From Cryptomeria japonica (taxonomy: Eukaryota; Streptophyta; Pinopsida; Cupressales; Cupressaceae), in NCBI RefSeq assembly GCF_030272615.1, contig NC_081408.1:401107889-401171888 (forward strand): a stretch of 64,000 nucleotides of DNA. The letters are read 5' to 3'. The position numbers were made by a program, and so were the translations under genes. Numbering within the stretch: the stretch's first letter is position 1; each line of letters opens with the position of its first letter. The notes beneath the pieces are model-generated. The model had not been told where the DNA came from, ran no database searches, and saw nothing but the letters and a program-made list of their open reading frames with translations. This document shows positions 11,636 through 22,541 of this stretch, piece by piece.

Positions 11636-11730
11636 TCGTATGAGTTCCTTTACAGAACCGTACGAGTTTCTTTGTGCACTTGTACGGGTATGTGGGAATA
11701 CTCGTACTATCAGGTGAAGATACTTGTATG
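11636..11730 (+). repeat. 22-nt phased TCGTAY motif array, first block
   Basis: The hexamer TCGTAY (variants CCGTAC, TTGTAC) starts at 11636, 11658, 11680, 11702 and 11724: five sites with a constant 22-nt step. The motif core CGTACG is palindromic. The sequence between motifs is not otherwise conserved. Confidence 0.8.
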
Positions 11731-12836
11731 ATTTTTTGCTTCTGGGTTTTCAAAATAGTTTGCATTTTAAGGGTTTGTATGCTTCAATTTGGCTATTACT
11801 AATGCTAACCCTTGCCCGATTTTGAGTTTTCTAGCAGCCTAACTGGTTTTTGCAGGATGATTATCGAAGATTACACTTGCCAAAGAATCAATTGATCCAA
11901 AACAACATGATTACTAATGTATTTGTTTTGTAGGTTTCCTAAAGGAAGCTCAACCAAACTTTGTGTCTTCTTAAATTTTTCTAGGCACACTTAAATTGCT
12001 ATTGGTTAATGAACATCTTGTTTTCTATGCTTGAGAAGTTGTCTAAAAGGTAGGAGAGTATGTTCTTGTCCATTTGGAGAATCGGAAATCCCGACCCTTG
12101 AAGCGCTTCTATGTTTGAGATTTGAATACCTTTAGCGGGCCTGTCATAGTGGGAAAAAGTAATCACCTAGTGAAAACAACCCAAGTGACTATATCTAGAC
12201 CTAATCTTTCTGACTCACTTTAAAAAATAGGCTTCTTGGGATTAAAGTCTTGAAGGATGGGATTATTTAAGTTTTCTCTTTTGAGATATCTCATATCGAA
12301 CATTTAGTATGGCCTCACGGTCTCAATCATGCTTGCATGACTACTTCTTGTTCTGGTACCTTGTTGGGCTATAGGCCTCAATTGCGCTTGCGTGACTGCA
12401 AGGGGTAATTCGAAACTGAAATCCTTACTACGAACTCTAAGATAGAAGCTACGCGGTTCACCTCCGAAAGGGGGATAATCTTTGTGCAAGAGAGATAGTA
12501 ACTCTCCCAAGACACTTGCCATATTGTGCCCCCCATTAGTGTTTGGAGTTGGATAATACAACATTGAGAATCCATTGCGTGAGACTCATCGACCATATTC
12601 GGACTAGCTATTGGGTGTGTACTTAAGTTTGCAAGCAAAGGTTTTCTCTCTCAACCAACTTCCTTAGGATTTAGCATGCTATGCTTGAGGTCACTTATCA
12701 TATTGTGTGTTTGTTGTGTTTTCATCCCTGAAACAGAAACTCAGACATCTAAAACTGGAAAACATAATCAAAACATCAAACATCATTGATAAAAAATATG
12801 TCAAAAGTCAAAATTTTGTCTGTACTCTGTCCTCAG

Positions 12837-13015
12837 TCGTACGAGAAAGCTAGTTTATTGTCTTGTTCTGTATTAATTGTCGTATGAGTTAGATCAGTAG
12901 AAGATTATTTGTTATTAGTTGTCGTATGGTTCTGTGGAAAGTGTTGTACTAGATTATGCCTTTGTCGTATGGGTTTATATGAATTGTCGTTTGGGACTAT
13001 TTAAACTATCGTACA
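12837..13015 (+). repeat. 21-22-nt phased TCGTAY motif array, second block
   Basis: TCGTAY-type sites start at 12837, 12880, 12922, 12944, 12965, 12987 and 13009. The steps are 21-22 nt or twice that, with weaker sites in the gaps. Same motif as the block just after the primer-binding site. Confidence 0.7.
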
Positions 13016-13175
13016 AATTTTTGTCTCTGTTAGTCCATAGCTGTCTTATTGCATGTCTTTTCCAGATCTGTCATGTTTGCTTGGTCAATTTACAGTGAGA
13101 ATATACACCTGATATTAGTCATCCCATGCTTAGGTTGTCTTCTTGGTTTGCTCGATTAAGTAATCTTCTATCAAA

Positions 13176-14002
13176 ATGGATTCTAGAACTAGACACCCCA
13201 AGATCTTCAAGTATTCATCTTCAACAAGTTCAAGATCTAAAATCTCAAAGTGCATCATCACCTTCTTTGATAAACTGATCACTCAAAAAATAGTTTCTCA
13301 TCACGATCTATCATCCTCTATCATGAAAATACAACGTTTGACCAAGATAACCTCGTCCAATATTATAGGATATATCGTTCCTATTGGACTTGGTCTTATC
13401 AAAATCATCATCATTGCACTCCAAACTAAGATCGAAAAACTTACAAATCTACAAATACTTGAATTATCTTTTCATGTCATATCACTCTATCATATCTACA
13501 TTAACAGTTGGTCACTTATTGAAACACCTCTTAGACAATTGAATACTTGCACAACATTCAACACACACGTATGCACATTTTAACTAGAGTGTAGAGGCAT
13601 AAGATCACAGAAATAGAAATAGAAACATTTGAAATAACTGAATATTATAGGAACATGGAATACCAAAGAAAAATACAAGAAGAAGATATAAAAGGTCAAC
13701 ATATCAAAGAAATCAAACAAGTCCAAAATCAAAATCTAACCATGTCAAAACCTCGCAAGGGTTCAAATGCATCTCCAAATAAAGGTGGCTCTTTTATGCA
13801 ACTCTTAAAGAGATCCTTAAGGGATTTTTCTGAGGAAGATCAAAATCGCGCACCTATGTCTAGCAATGGCTCATCCCCCAATAAGAAAATTGACTCTCCA
13901 AAGGCATCTATTCCTACACCTCTTCAAAACTTGCAAGAACCTTCCATAGCATCCTCACCAAACTATACACCCAAGGATGAAGTTACCAAGGGATATCCAT
14001 AA
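13176..14002 (+). pseudogene. Family B gag remnant (internally deleted)
   Basis: Two open frames, 13176-13583 and 13655-14002, lie where gag belongs. The first begins with a serine- and basic-rich N-terminus (M-D-S-R-T-R-H-P-K). The second is hydrophilic (I-Q-E-E-D-I-K-G-Q-H, then P-R-K-G-S-N-A-S-P-N-K-G-G) and resembles the gag-to-protease linker. The retrotransposon gag domain and a CCHC zinc knuckle are not visible, so the centre seems lost. Call rests on position and style, not on a diagnostic motif. Confidence 0.45.
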
Positions 14003-14094
14003 TGGCCATCAAACCTATTTCAGAGGATCATATTCAAATCCCATCTCCTTCATATCCAAGCATTGATTTTGTGTAACATCCCCATAACGCTTCC

Positions 14095-14547
14095 TTGCAA
14101 ATTGAAGTCCTCATTCATAGGATGCTCGCTAAACATGTCCTAATAGATAGGGGAGCTGGCCTAAATATTTTCTCATTAAGTCTTGTTCATGCTCTAGGTT
14201 ATTCTGAAGATGCAGTTGATCCCCAAAAAAAGATCACAATCAAAGAATATGATGAAGAAGAGCATTCCTCTAAAGGAATTGTGGTATTACCCATCAAAGT
14301 GGGACCTTTGCAGAAAGACACAACATGCCAAGTTCTAGAATTGGACTTATCATACAATATACACTTGGGAAGACCTTGGATACATGACATACAAGCTATT
14401 CCATCAACATATCATCAGTGCCTGAAGTTTCCATATAATGGGCAGGAAATCATGATATCAACAGACTCAAATCCTTTCCAGTATTGTAGTAATCTGAAAC
14501 CGGCTCAAGAGGTCATTGTTCCTCATAATAGGGAGCTATCATCTTAA
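14095..14547 (+). CDS. Family B retropepsin-like aspartic protease
   Basis: This 150-codon frame is the protease that would cut the gypsy polyprotein. The active-site block H-V-L-I-D-R-G-A-G-L-N-I-F is at about residues 14-26, followed by L-V-H-A-L-G-Y and, near residue 94, the G-R-P-W-I-H-D motif that closes retropepsin-like domains of plant Ty3/gypsy elements. The usual residue after the catalytic Asp is G, N, S or T; here it is R, probably a mutation. Frame is open through the domain. It lies between the gag remnant and the G-patch frame in the expected pol order. The frame is separated from its neighbours by stops, so it is likely inactive. Confidence 0.75.
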   Translation: MQIEVLIHRMLAKHVLIDRGAGLNIFSLSLVHALGYSEDAVDPQKKITIKEYDEEEHSSKGIVVLPIKVGPLQKDTTCQVLELDLSYNIHLGRPWIHDIQAIPSTYHQCLKFPYNGQEIMISTDSNPFQYCSNLKPAQEVIVPHNRELSS

Positions 14548-14583
14548 AGCACACAATCCAAGGAAAAATCATTTGCCTCAATT

Positions 14584-15192
14584 TTGTCAAGCATGGAAAA
14601 ACAAATGCAACTAAGAGATCGAGGGAATGAAGAATATTCACTATCACAAATACCACTTTCTCCTAAATCTTATGAAAAATCATCAAACTCTAAACAACAA
14701 CCCATTGTGAAAAATATTCCTATATTTGATGGAGAATTTATTAGTGTTGGGACATTATCGGAAGAAATAAATGACAAATATGTGCTACAATGGCTATACA
14801 AGGATGAAGAAGTCCAACAAAAGATCAATAATGTCAGAATACCTACAGAAAAATATGGAAAAGGATTTGACATTATTCAGAAAATGGGATACACTAGAAT
14901 AGATCCTGTAGGAAAAAGAAAAGAAGATATCTTAGAACCTATCCAACCTCATACTCAGCAGGATACAGACAAATCCAGCTTAGGGTATGTACAAGTTACT
15001 CTACAAGAGGACACATCTTCTAGGCAACAAAAAGATGAATATGATAACAGACAAGAGCAACTTGCAATTGAAAGGGAAGAAGAAGATGTAGGTGTTGATG
15101 TAGTTCATGCGTATGTAGGACAAACGTTAGGAACTAGCCCACTTGAATTAGAATCACATTCGGTTGACTTGGACTTAATCGAGGACGACTAG
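14584..15192 (+). CDS. Family B pol segment with G-patch-like motif
   Basis: 202 codons between protease and RT. Residues 92-140 show the G-patch pattern: Y-G-K-G-F-D-I-I-Q-K-M-G-Y, then G-K-R-K-E-D-I-L-E-P-I and S-L-G-Y. G-patches are glycine-rich RNA- or helicase-binding modules; a G-patch follows the protease in betaretroviruses and a similar segment occurs in some plant gypsy pols. The rest is acidic and glutamine-rich without a recognised fold. It ends at a TAG before the next open frame. Confidence 0.6.
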   Translation: MSSMEKQMQLRDRGNEEYSLSQIPLSPKSYEKSSNSKQQPIVKNIPIFDGEFISVGTLSEEINDKYVLQWLYKDEEVQQKINNVRIPTEKYGKGFDIIQKMGYTRIDPVGKRKEDILEPIQPHTQQDTDKSSLGYVQVTLQEDTSSRQQKDEYDNRQEQLAIEREEEDVGVDVVHAYVGQTLGTSPLELESHSVDLDLIEDD

Positions 15193-15201
15193 GAGCTACT
15201 T

Positions 15202-15818
15202 GTGAGAGGTAATTTTTATGAGAGTATCATTCTAGACATTAAAATACATATTGAAAACTTTGATATCTCTATCATGACCCTTAATACCTTCGAAGCATCT
15301 CAACCTGAGGACCCCTTACCTCTAACCCATCCTGAACTTATTGACTGGGAAAATAAAAGACATACTACCATCAATACCTTTCCTAATGACCATTCCATAT
15401 CCTTATATCTTAATGCAATCGAACCCACAATAACTTTCACCAGGGATTTCGTCAACGCATCTTCCAATCAAGTGGGTGCCAAATCTCCTAGTTGCAAAAG
15501 TGAAAATAAAGAAAACAATATCAGGTCTAATGCTGAAAACCATTTGTTGGCAACATTAGACCAAGGAAAAGTAAAAAGAAAGGATGCATCTAACGGTGAA
15601 AACCTCCTTGAGGCGTCGGAAGATGGGAGATTTGACACCTTACCTGAATACTATTAAGCGAGGTCATCTATTCTAATAGAACCAACAGAGGCAATTAACA
15701 TTGGTACAACTGATCTACATCCAACAACCTCTCTATCAGAACAAGAAAGACAAAAATATTTGGAACTCTTCAAAAGACGGCAAATCAATTTTTCTTGGTC
15801 ATATGCAGACATTCCAGG
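15202..15818 (+). pseudogene. Family B pol, pre-RT segment (5' part)
   Basis: Open frame 15202-15657, then TAA, then the same style continues to 15818: I-E-P-T-E-A-I-N-I-G-T, L-S-E-Q-E-R-Q-K-Y-L-E-L-F-K, and I-N-F-S-W-S-Y-A-D-I-P-G. The last block is the conserved lead-in to gypsy RT (F-A-W-S-Y-x-D-M-P-G). It breaks off at P-G exactly at the CACTA insertion and resumes at 51881. Confidence 0.8.
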
Positions 15819-15849
15819 CACTAGTACATTTGGCCTCAAGTTCTGATGG
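15819..15849 (+). repeat. CACTA left terminal inverted repeat
   Basis: Begins CACTAGTACATTTGGCCTCA and continues to position 15849. Its inverse is at 51847-51877. Mismatches are at positions 6, 22 and 25, all G/A or C/T. Confidence 0.92.
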
Positions 15850-16551
15850 CAGTTCGTCGGGATTTTGACTACAATTCGTCGGACTTTCAATGAGCAACGC
15901 CATCGAAAACTTGTAGTTGGACATTCCGACGATGCTCAAGACTGTCAGAATTTTGACGGATGCGAAGAATCTTCTGACAACGGCCATGACTGAGCTTAGC
16001 CGTCAGTAAAACTCGATAAGTCATCGAAATTACAACACCTTGCAGATAATGTTCTGACGGCTAAGGCATCAGAATAAATTGGAATTCCGACGACCCCCTC
16101 ACTGCTTAGCTGTCGATAAAAATCGATGTTGTCGGAATTCCAATGGCAACCAAGGCATCCACACAGACGAGGATTCTGTATGTGCGACGGTTCGGGTGTC
16201 TGAATTCAGATGGCCCTGTCACTATGTAGGCGTTGGAATTTCGACAGCACGAGGGCATCTGCACCAACGAGGATGTTGTATGTTCCGATGACTAAGACGT
16301 CAGAATAAATTGGACTTTCGACGACCCCCTCACTGCTTAGCCGTTGGTAAAAATCAATAAGTCATCGGAATTCCAACATCAACTGGGGCATCCACACCGA
16401 CAAGGATGTTGTATGTGCATCGGGAAAAACTATACCAATATGACCCGTCGACATAGTAAAAAGTAGCGACAACAGTGGAGAATTGTCTTGTCAATAGTCG
16501 ATGAGGGTATCGATAAGACTTATACCGATAAGAGTGGAGAAAAGAAGAGTC
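15850..16551 (+). repeat. CACTA left subterminal motif region
   Basis: Dense in short motifs in both orientations: CGTCGG, TTCCGACG, GTCATCG and CCGTCAG. A longer unit recurs once at a 231-bp step (AGAATAAATTGGA at 16071 and 16302, each followed by a CGACGACCCCCTCACTGCTT block). Such arrays next to the ends are where CACTA-encoded DNA-binding proteins bind in well-studied elements such as maize En/Spm. The short plus-strand open frame at 16079-16291 is a by-product of the repeat. Confidence 0.6.
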
Positions 16552-17208
16552 CATCGGTATAGCCAAAGCGATCAGTATGTGTTACTTTGAGCCACCCCGA
16601 CGCCTGAAGAAATCATTAGTGAAACATATAACAATGGAACATACTCTATCAGGAAGACATTTCTTATCGGTATGTTTCATTTCGGATTACCCCGATACCC
16701 AATGAAGGAGCAGACTGATTGAACGGAGCGAAGACACTATCGGGAAGACTCATGGCGATGAAGCTAGTTGCATCGGTATAGCCAAAGCGATCGATATGTT
16801 TTACTTTGAGCCAGCCCAACGCCCAAATAAATCATTGGTGAAACATATACCGATGGAACATACTCTATCGGGAAGACTTTGCTTATCGGTATGTTTCATT
16901 TCAGATTACCTCGATACCCGATGAAGGAGAAGACTGATTGAGTGGAGCGAAGACACTATCGGGAAGACTCATGGAAATGAAGCCAATTGCATCAGTATAG
17001 CCAAAGCGATCGGCATGTGTTACTTTGAGCCACCCCAATGCCCGAAGAAATCATCGGTGAAACATATACTGATGGAACATACTCTATCGAGAATACTTTG
17101 CTTATTGGTATGTTTCATTTCGGATTACCCCAATACTTGATGAAGGAGTGGACTGATTGAGCGGAGCGAAGACACTATCGGGAAGACTCATGGTGACGAA
17201 GCCGATTG
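16552..17208 (+). repeat. Three tandem copies of a 219-bp repeat
   Basis: CATCGGTATAGCCAAAGCGA-type starts lie at 16552, 16771 and 16990, and the next CATCG is at 17209, giving an exact 219-bp step three times. Each unit contains several ATCGG/CCGAT motifs, for example TTATCGGTATG and CCGATACCCGATGAAGG. Copies differ mainly by transitions. Confidence 0.9.
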
Positions 17209-17683
17209 CATCGAGAAGATCTATGTCGATGGTGAAGCCCATCGGAGAAACAATGCCTATTGCGATAACACTAAATGAGCTCACTTGATGCCCGATGAGA
17301 ATATCGGTTTGAGATATACCAATGAGGAGGAAAAGAAGTCATTGGCTTAGGGTATCCCAATAAGAGAAAGTAAGATGTCAAAGAAGATAAAGGGCTATTC
17401 AAAGAGAACCAAAAGAAAAATATTCATCGAGGAGAGATATGTCGACGAGCCATTGTCATATCAGAATTCAAAAAAGAAAATTTTAAAAGTCTTCTATTTA
17501 ATACTTGTAGTAGATATGCATCTATGGTTCACACAAGGCAAATTTATGAGAAGTTCATTATTGCAAAAGAATACGACGGGACTAGAAATTGCCTTGTCTA
17601 AATACTGCGTTGGTGAAAGAAGAATACACAGATAGAACACATTGCGCCTTTGAAAAACAGAGTAGAGGATTGTAATTGCAGAA
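17209..17683 (+). promoter_or_regulatory. Upstream region of ORF C copy 1
   Basis: Leaves the 219-bp repeat and runs to the ORF C start. It still carries ATCGG motifs to about 17360. The upstream region of ORF C copy 2 has the same character (46500-47160). No clear TATA box was identified. The open frame at 17375-17635 was not recognised. Confidence 0.35.
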
Positions 17684-20631
17684 ATGGAAACTTTGAGTTC
17701 AACAGGAAAGAAGAGGGCGACCAAGATTCTTGACTCTAATGTGAAGAAAGGAAAAACTGAAGAGGTGCCTCCAGTCAGGAAGTTAAACCAAGACATGATA
17801 GACCAAATGCAGGCACCCAACCCAAAATCCAGAAGGTCAAAGCAACACCTGTCGGGGAGAGACCAATCAGAAGACAAGTATAGAGAGGTTGGAGATGTCT
17901 GGACCAAGGTAAGGGGGCATGAACTGTTTATGTTCCACTATTTGAGAAGGAGCAAGGAGATGCCGCTTTGCAATCCTTGGATGAAAAATTTAGGTAAGCT
18001 AATAGTCCCCAATGTTTTTGTAAACATAAGATTGCTAGAGGTTTTGGTGAGGAATTATAATTCGGTGAAGAGGTGCATTCAGCTCCTAAATGGGGAAGCA
18101 TTTATTAGATTTTCCACGGGTACCATAAATGAGGTTTTCAATTTAGACCCCAGTACTGATAAGCCCTTGTCCTTTGGGGAGTTGGAGGAAGAATACCTCA
18201 GAATGGACACTGCATATACCGACTGGAAATTTGCCATTCACAAGAGGCAGGCAGGAAAATTAACAGAGGAAGACGGGTCACCATTTAGCATTGATATGTT
18301 TAGACACTACTTACAGTACATATATATGTCATGTGGGCAAGTAGGAGGGGTGGAGGTGCCTGATCTGGCAAGCACTGGGCCACTGGTGTTAGCCTTTGAT
18401 ATACAAATGTACGAACCTAGGCCTTTTGACTATGCAAAAGATCTGGTGGAGAGGTTGCACAAAGGTTTTTTAAACCTTAGGGATGATACTCATCCCAATT
18501 TTAAATTTTATTCACTATTGATGCATCTAGTGTTATTTTATGGATATGTAAAGGGTTTTTGGCCTGACGGCCTAAAATTAAATACCAAGAACAGGGAAGG
18601 TGAGGAGCAGCCCGTCCAATTGTGGACATCTCTTTGGGATTCTCAATATATGAGGTCCAACTATAGTAAGTTTGAAGAACTTATCATGATGACATCGTAC
18701 CGAATGTATGGGATTTTATGTGAAGGGTCTATCTCCGACGAGATTAAGAGGTTCGTAAGACCCAGAGATTATGATGAAAGACACATTATTGATAATAAGG
18801 GGGGGGACTGGTTTGTGAATAAGAATTTTACATGTTTTAGAGTATATAGATTTGAGGAGAGCCCCTACATGCTGCAAAAACTAGTACCAAATAGAATAGC
18901 TTATCTAGAGATTGTGAGGCAATTGAGTGTGTCCAATGATAAACATTTTGCGGATATGCGTAAGCAAGCCTTCCCGCCCGGGACACTGAGTTTTGGTGAT
19001 TTCACCATAGTGTCAACCAAAGCTTATGAAATAATTGATAAGAAGCTGATAGAAGAATACAATTTGTATGAGCATTATGCCAGGAAAAACTATGATCCTG
19101 AAGGATACATTCAGTCTTGCAAGAAGAGCCAAAACTTGGGAGGTTATCTGCATGTCAGTATTGAGGTTGAAGATATCTTCAGGAACATGGAGGATATAGA
19201 GGCCAAAGAGGTAACTGATCAACTGAATAATGAACTGGCAGAAAAGAGACAAAGACTTGAGAAAATTGAAACCGAGGAGGCAGAAAGTGAATCTGATGAG
19301 AATGTAGTTGTCTCTAGATGGCAAGTGCCAGAGAAGGAAGAAGAGCCAGACATGCAAGGACAAATAGAGACAGCATTAGAAGTTCATGCTGACTCTCGGT
19401 TAGAGGAGTTATCTGCTTTTGTTGCTGATGATGTTTTTATTCATTCCAAAGAATTTAAAACATTCTTGTACAATTTTAAAGGGAAGAAATTGAGGGACTC
19501 TATTCCCAACAAAACGCTTGATAATGAGGCTGAGTTGTTAAAGAAATTAAAAGAGGAAATTGATGTAGAGATAACCACAATGACCCCTCAAAAGGGGAGG
19601 CAACTGCTTACAGAGGTTGGGGTGATTTTGTTTCCCATATGGGACCTCAGTGCTTCTTTTATCTTTGACAATTTATTGCATTTAGATAACAAGGAATTCA
19701 AATTGGATATACAAGGTGTAAATGATGTATTTATTGGTTCAAGATTTGATTAGGATGAGGAATCTTTGAGGTTATGGGCTCTGCACCCTCTCCACAAGAG
19801 ACCAAAGATCATTGATGTTGACAAGGCCTTTATCCATATGATGAAACTAAAAGTTGGTGAAATCGATCCAATTGTTTCTACTGATATCGGAGTGGATATT
19901 TCAAAATTCAATAAAGCATAGATGGTTAGAGTAGTGAGGGAGAGGAACTAGTACAAGGCGTTGTATGAAGAAATGCTAAGGAGAAGTGGGCAATAGGTGC
20001 CAATGGTTCTTACTCCGGATAGCTCTCAATGGAAGAAAAAATGCGAGGAGTTGCAACAAGAAAATAAAAGGATATTAAAACAGATGCAAAGTGTGAGGGC
20101 AAATACTGCTGGTGTATTACTAACTAAAAGATTTGAGGTTTTACAAGGCTTTCTGAAAGAATTTTGGATAGTGTTTCAAAAGAACATGGACAATGCAGTT
20201 TCACACAACAAAATTTCAAACTGATTGGGAACAAGTTTGCATGATAAAACAATGGCCAAAACGGAAACAAAAGAATTGAAAAAATAAAGAGGTTGCTAGT
20301 TAAACACAATAAATTTGATGAACAATTACAATTTGAATATGATGAATGCAAAGACACTATTCGACATGGTTTCCCACAGTTAACTGATCAGAAGGGTGAG
20401 CTAAAGGATAAAGATGTATGGATCTCAGAATGTCGTAGTATTCTCAATACCGCCCTTGATATTGCCCAAATTGATGGAATTGAATTGAAAGAGACTGTGA
20501 AACAGATGGAAAACTTTGTCACACTGGAAGTCATTGTCAGGGATATCATCCATGATGTAGACACATATAAGTCAGAGAAGTACTTGGAGCATATCCAAAA
20601 CTGTGACAAGATGCTAGGAGACCAGACCTAA
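17684..20631 (+). pseudogene. ORF C copy 1: large protein of unknown function
   Basis: 689 codons are open from 17684 to a TAG at 19751-19753. Similarity to copy 2 continues past it, with further stops and a frameshift, to the stop at 20631. The start is supported by copy 2, whose N-terminus aligns (M-E-T-L-S-S here, M-E-V-A-S-S there). Features: basic N-terminus (residues 1-60); a folded-looking part with G-D-V-W-T-K-V-R-G near 70-78 and G-E-A-F-I-R-F-S-T-G-T-I near 137-148; an acidic charged segment likely coiled coil near 485-545; more coiled coil after the stop (K-C-E-E-L-Q-Q-E-N-K). The 137-160 stretch faintly recalls 'putative plant transposon protein' or plant-mobile-domain families; that is weak. 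It lies inside the CACTA element near its left end. Confidence 0.75.
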
Positions 20632-21440
20632 TGTCTAAGTTGGAGCCTAGAGTCATGTTTTTCTATGTTTTTATAATATGTTCATATTGTAAAGACAGTT
20701 TTTAGGAAGTTAGTTTTTAGTTAGTTTTTGTTTTAATGAAAGGGTATGCCCTTTCACTTTCAAACTGAATCATCATCTATAAATGGAGGGTCTTTTAGAA
20801 CAAGTGGGGGAGATACCTCAAATTTTATGATTTTATCAAGATAATTTTATACAACATTTATGCAGTTTGTTTTCTGGAAATATCAAAGTTGATGGATGAT
20901 ACATATTGAAATCAACTAGTTTGATTATCTATTTTCAATATAAATTTCAAGTGTTCTTCATTCTGAATGGTATATGCTTTTCAATTGATTGATTAGTTCC
21001 ATGTGATAAATCTATTTTATTAGATTGCGTCAATGTGCTATCTTATGCTATTGTGATTGAGACTAATTTCCAGTTTGAGCATCAGTTTGAAAGGTTGGTT
21101 GGCAAGTTTAAAATTGTCTTATTGGTCTTTCAGAGCAGGGTTAAAATTCAATAAGACTAACTACATTTTATATTTCAGTTACAATCCATATAGATTCTTT
21201 TTATGTGATGGTCTTGTTTTGAAAACAAGTTATTAAAACTGTCTCCATGGTTATATGTAGGATCTTTCAATTTGAAATATTAGGAAATCAATAAGGGATG
21301 AAGGCACTGGCCTGTTGTTGATCTGATATAATTAAATCAAGTATTTTCAAAAGAAATCTTCATCAAGGAATCATACTTTTAATTTATACAGGCACAACTT
21401 CATAAATATTTATAAGTAAGCATTTCATAATTTTCAGCAA
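20632..21440 (+). other. 3' flank of ORF C copy 1 with conserved stem-loop
   Basis: Aligns with 50113-50910 downstream of copy 2. It includes a T-rich GTTAGTTTTTAGTTAG segment and an 8-bp stem with TATG loop at 20737-20756 (TGAAAGGG / CCCTTTCA). Later come the shared blocks TAAATCTATTTTATTAGATTG and CTTATTGGTCTTTCA. No coding similarity. Probably the 3' untranslated and downstream part of the ORF C unit. Confidence 0.6.
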
Positions 21441-21639
21441 GCAATAAATATAACCAGACAAAATTCAAGAATCATTTGCCTCCTCGAAAATTCGCTATAG
21501 AAAAGCCTTTAACCGGAATTCAAGAAGTTCATGTTTCTCAACCTAATTGAAATTGAAGATCATTCCAAAACTAGTGAAATGCTAAATTACATCCCACTTT
21601 AACTTAAATGAAAGAACCAATAAAGAAGTTCATCTCATC

Positions 21640-22303
21640 CTCTGAGCAAGCCCTATTTGATCAAAGTTATCATGCATATCTATAGATTCTGGAAGCCTAT
21701 CCTAATCTTCATCTTCTACATAAATTTCTTTCAAAGCCTCATTAACAACAACTATATTGTTTCTCTGTACTGCAACCATGTACGGCTTCACAAGATAGAG
21801 ATGTCCAACATGCATAACAAATACAACAGAACAAAAGATAGTCATGAAATTTTTCCAAACCAAATAGCTGCTAAAGAGAACATCTAGAAAAACTTAATTC
21901 CCAAGTGAAAGACATCTCAGTAAGCCTAAAAACAGTAACAAAGAAAGAGAGTTTAGAGCCATACGTTACGCATGATGTTAACCACTAGTGTGTGGTCTAC
22001 CCTAAGGGCAAGGAATTCAAGAGGTCATTAATAAGGTATGGGTGTTCTTGCAAATAAAAGTGTACAACTTTATAGCACAATTCAACCTTGGCCACTTTAA
22101 CTACAACATCTTTGAATTGCATATGATCCCATGCCTCTGGAGAATGGTTCATGATAGTAGTGGAAACATTATCATATTCATCATCTTGAATATATAAATA
22201 TGTAAGTTCCTTCCAGTGCTGCTGCTCATCACCAACACGGATATGAGTTCATCAAAGTGACCCCTGTTTTGATAGTAATCATTGACCTCTTCCAAGTCAT
22301 CAA
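21640..22303 (-). pseudogene. Clathrin heavy chain gene fragment
   Basis: Clathrin heavy chain forms the legs of the vesicle-coat triskelion. Exon A (22303-21965) reads [22 protein letters not shown], then after a deletion [15 protein letters not shown], then [16 protein letters not shown] and V-D-H-T...I-M-R. It is preceded by a good splice acceptor (TTTTTTGTTCCAG) and followed by a GT donor. Exon B (about 21809-21640) reads [14 protein letters not shown]...E-S-I-D-M-H-D-N-F-D-Q-I-G-L-A-Q with one TAG. About 45 codons are missing in exon A and the frame shifts there. Introns are kept, so it was copied at the DNA level. It lies inside the CACTA element. Confidence 0.88.
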
Positions 22304-22536
22304 CCTGGAACAAAAAATAAATGTCAGAATAAAAAAATATATAAAATTCTCACCTTCACAGTTACACATAACACTGCAGATGAACCTTCCCAGATTATCA
22401 TGAAAAAAAAAACTTAAAAAACAAACCACTTACTTGTGGTGTTGTTGTGTTCATGTTGGCTCTGTTGGACCCTGCAATTAAGATTCAATATACATTATTC
22501 AATAAGATTAACTGTGCAACATAATGAAATTGAAAA
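22304..22536 (-). other. Intron-like sequence upstream of the clathrin fragment
   Basis: On the minus strand it ends in a pyrimidine-rich acceptor before exon A. It contains further candidate acceptor/donor pairs (for example TAATTGCAG at about 22476), but the exon-like pieces between were not recognised as clathrin. Confidence 0.3.
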
Positions 22537-22541
22537 GTGTG

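Larger units (their letters stand above)
11557..13175 (+). other. Family B untranslated leader
   Basis: About 1.6 kb without recognisable coding capacity between the primer-binding site and the first gag-like frame. It holds two phased motif arrays (listed separately). A GC-richer stretch at about 12300-12620 has many short hairpins and no convincing ORF; the minus-strand open frames there are not called as genes. Confidence 0.5.

Noticed and set aside
12304-12638. Two overlapping minus-strand frames in the family B leader.
   Set aside because: They overlap in different frames, have no recognised product and lie in a structured non-coding leader.
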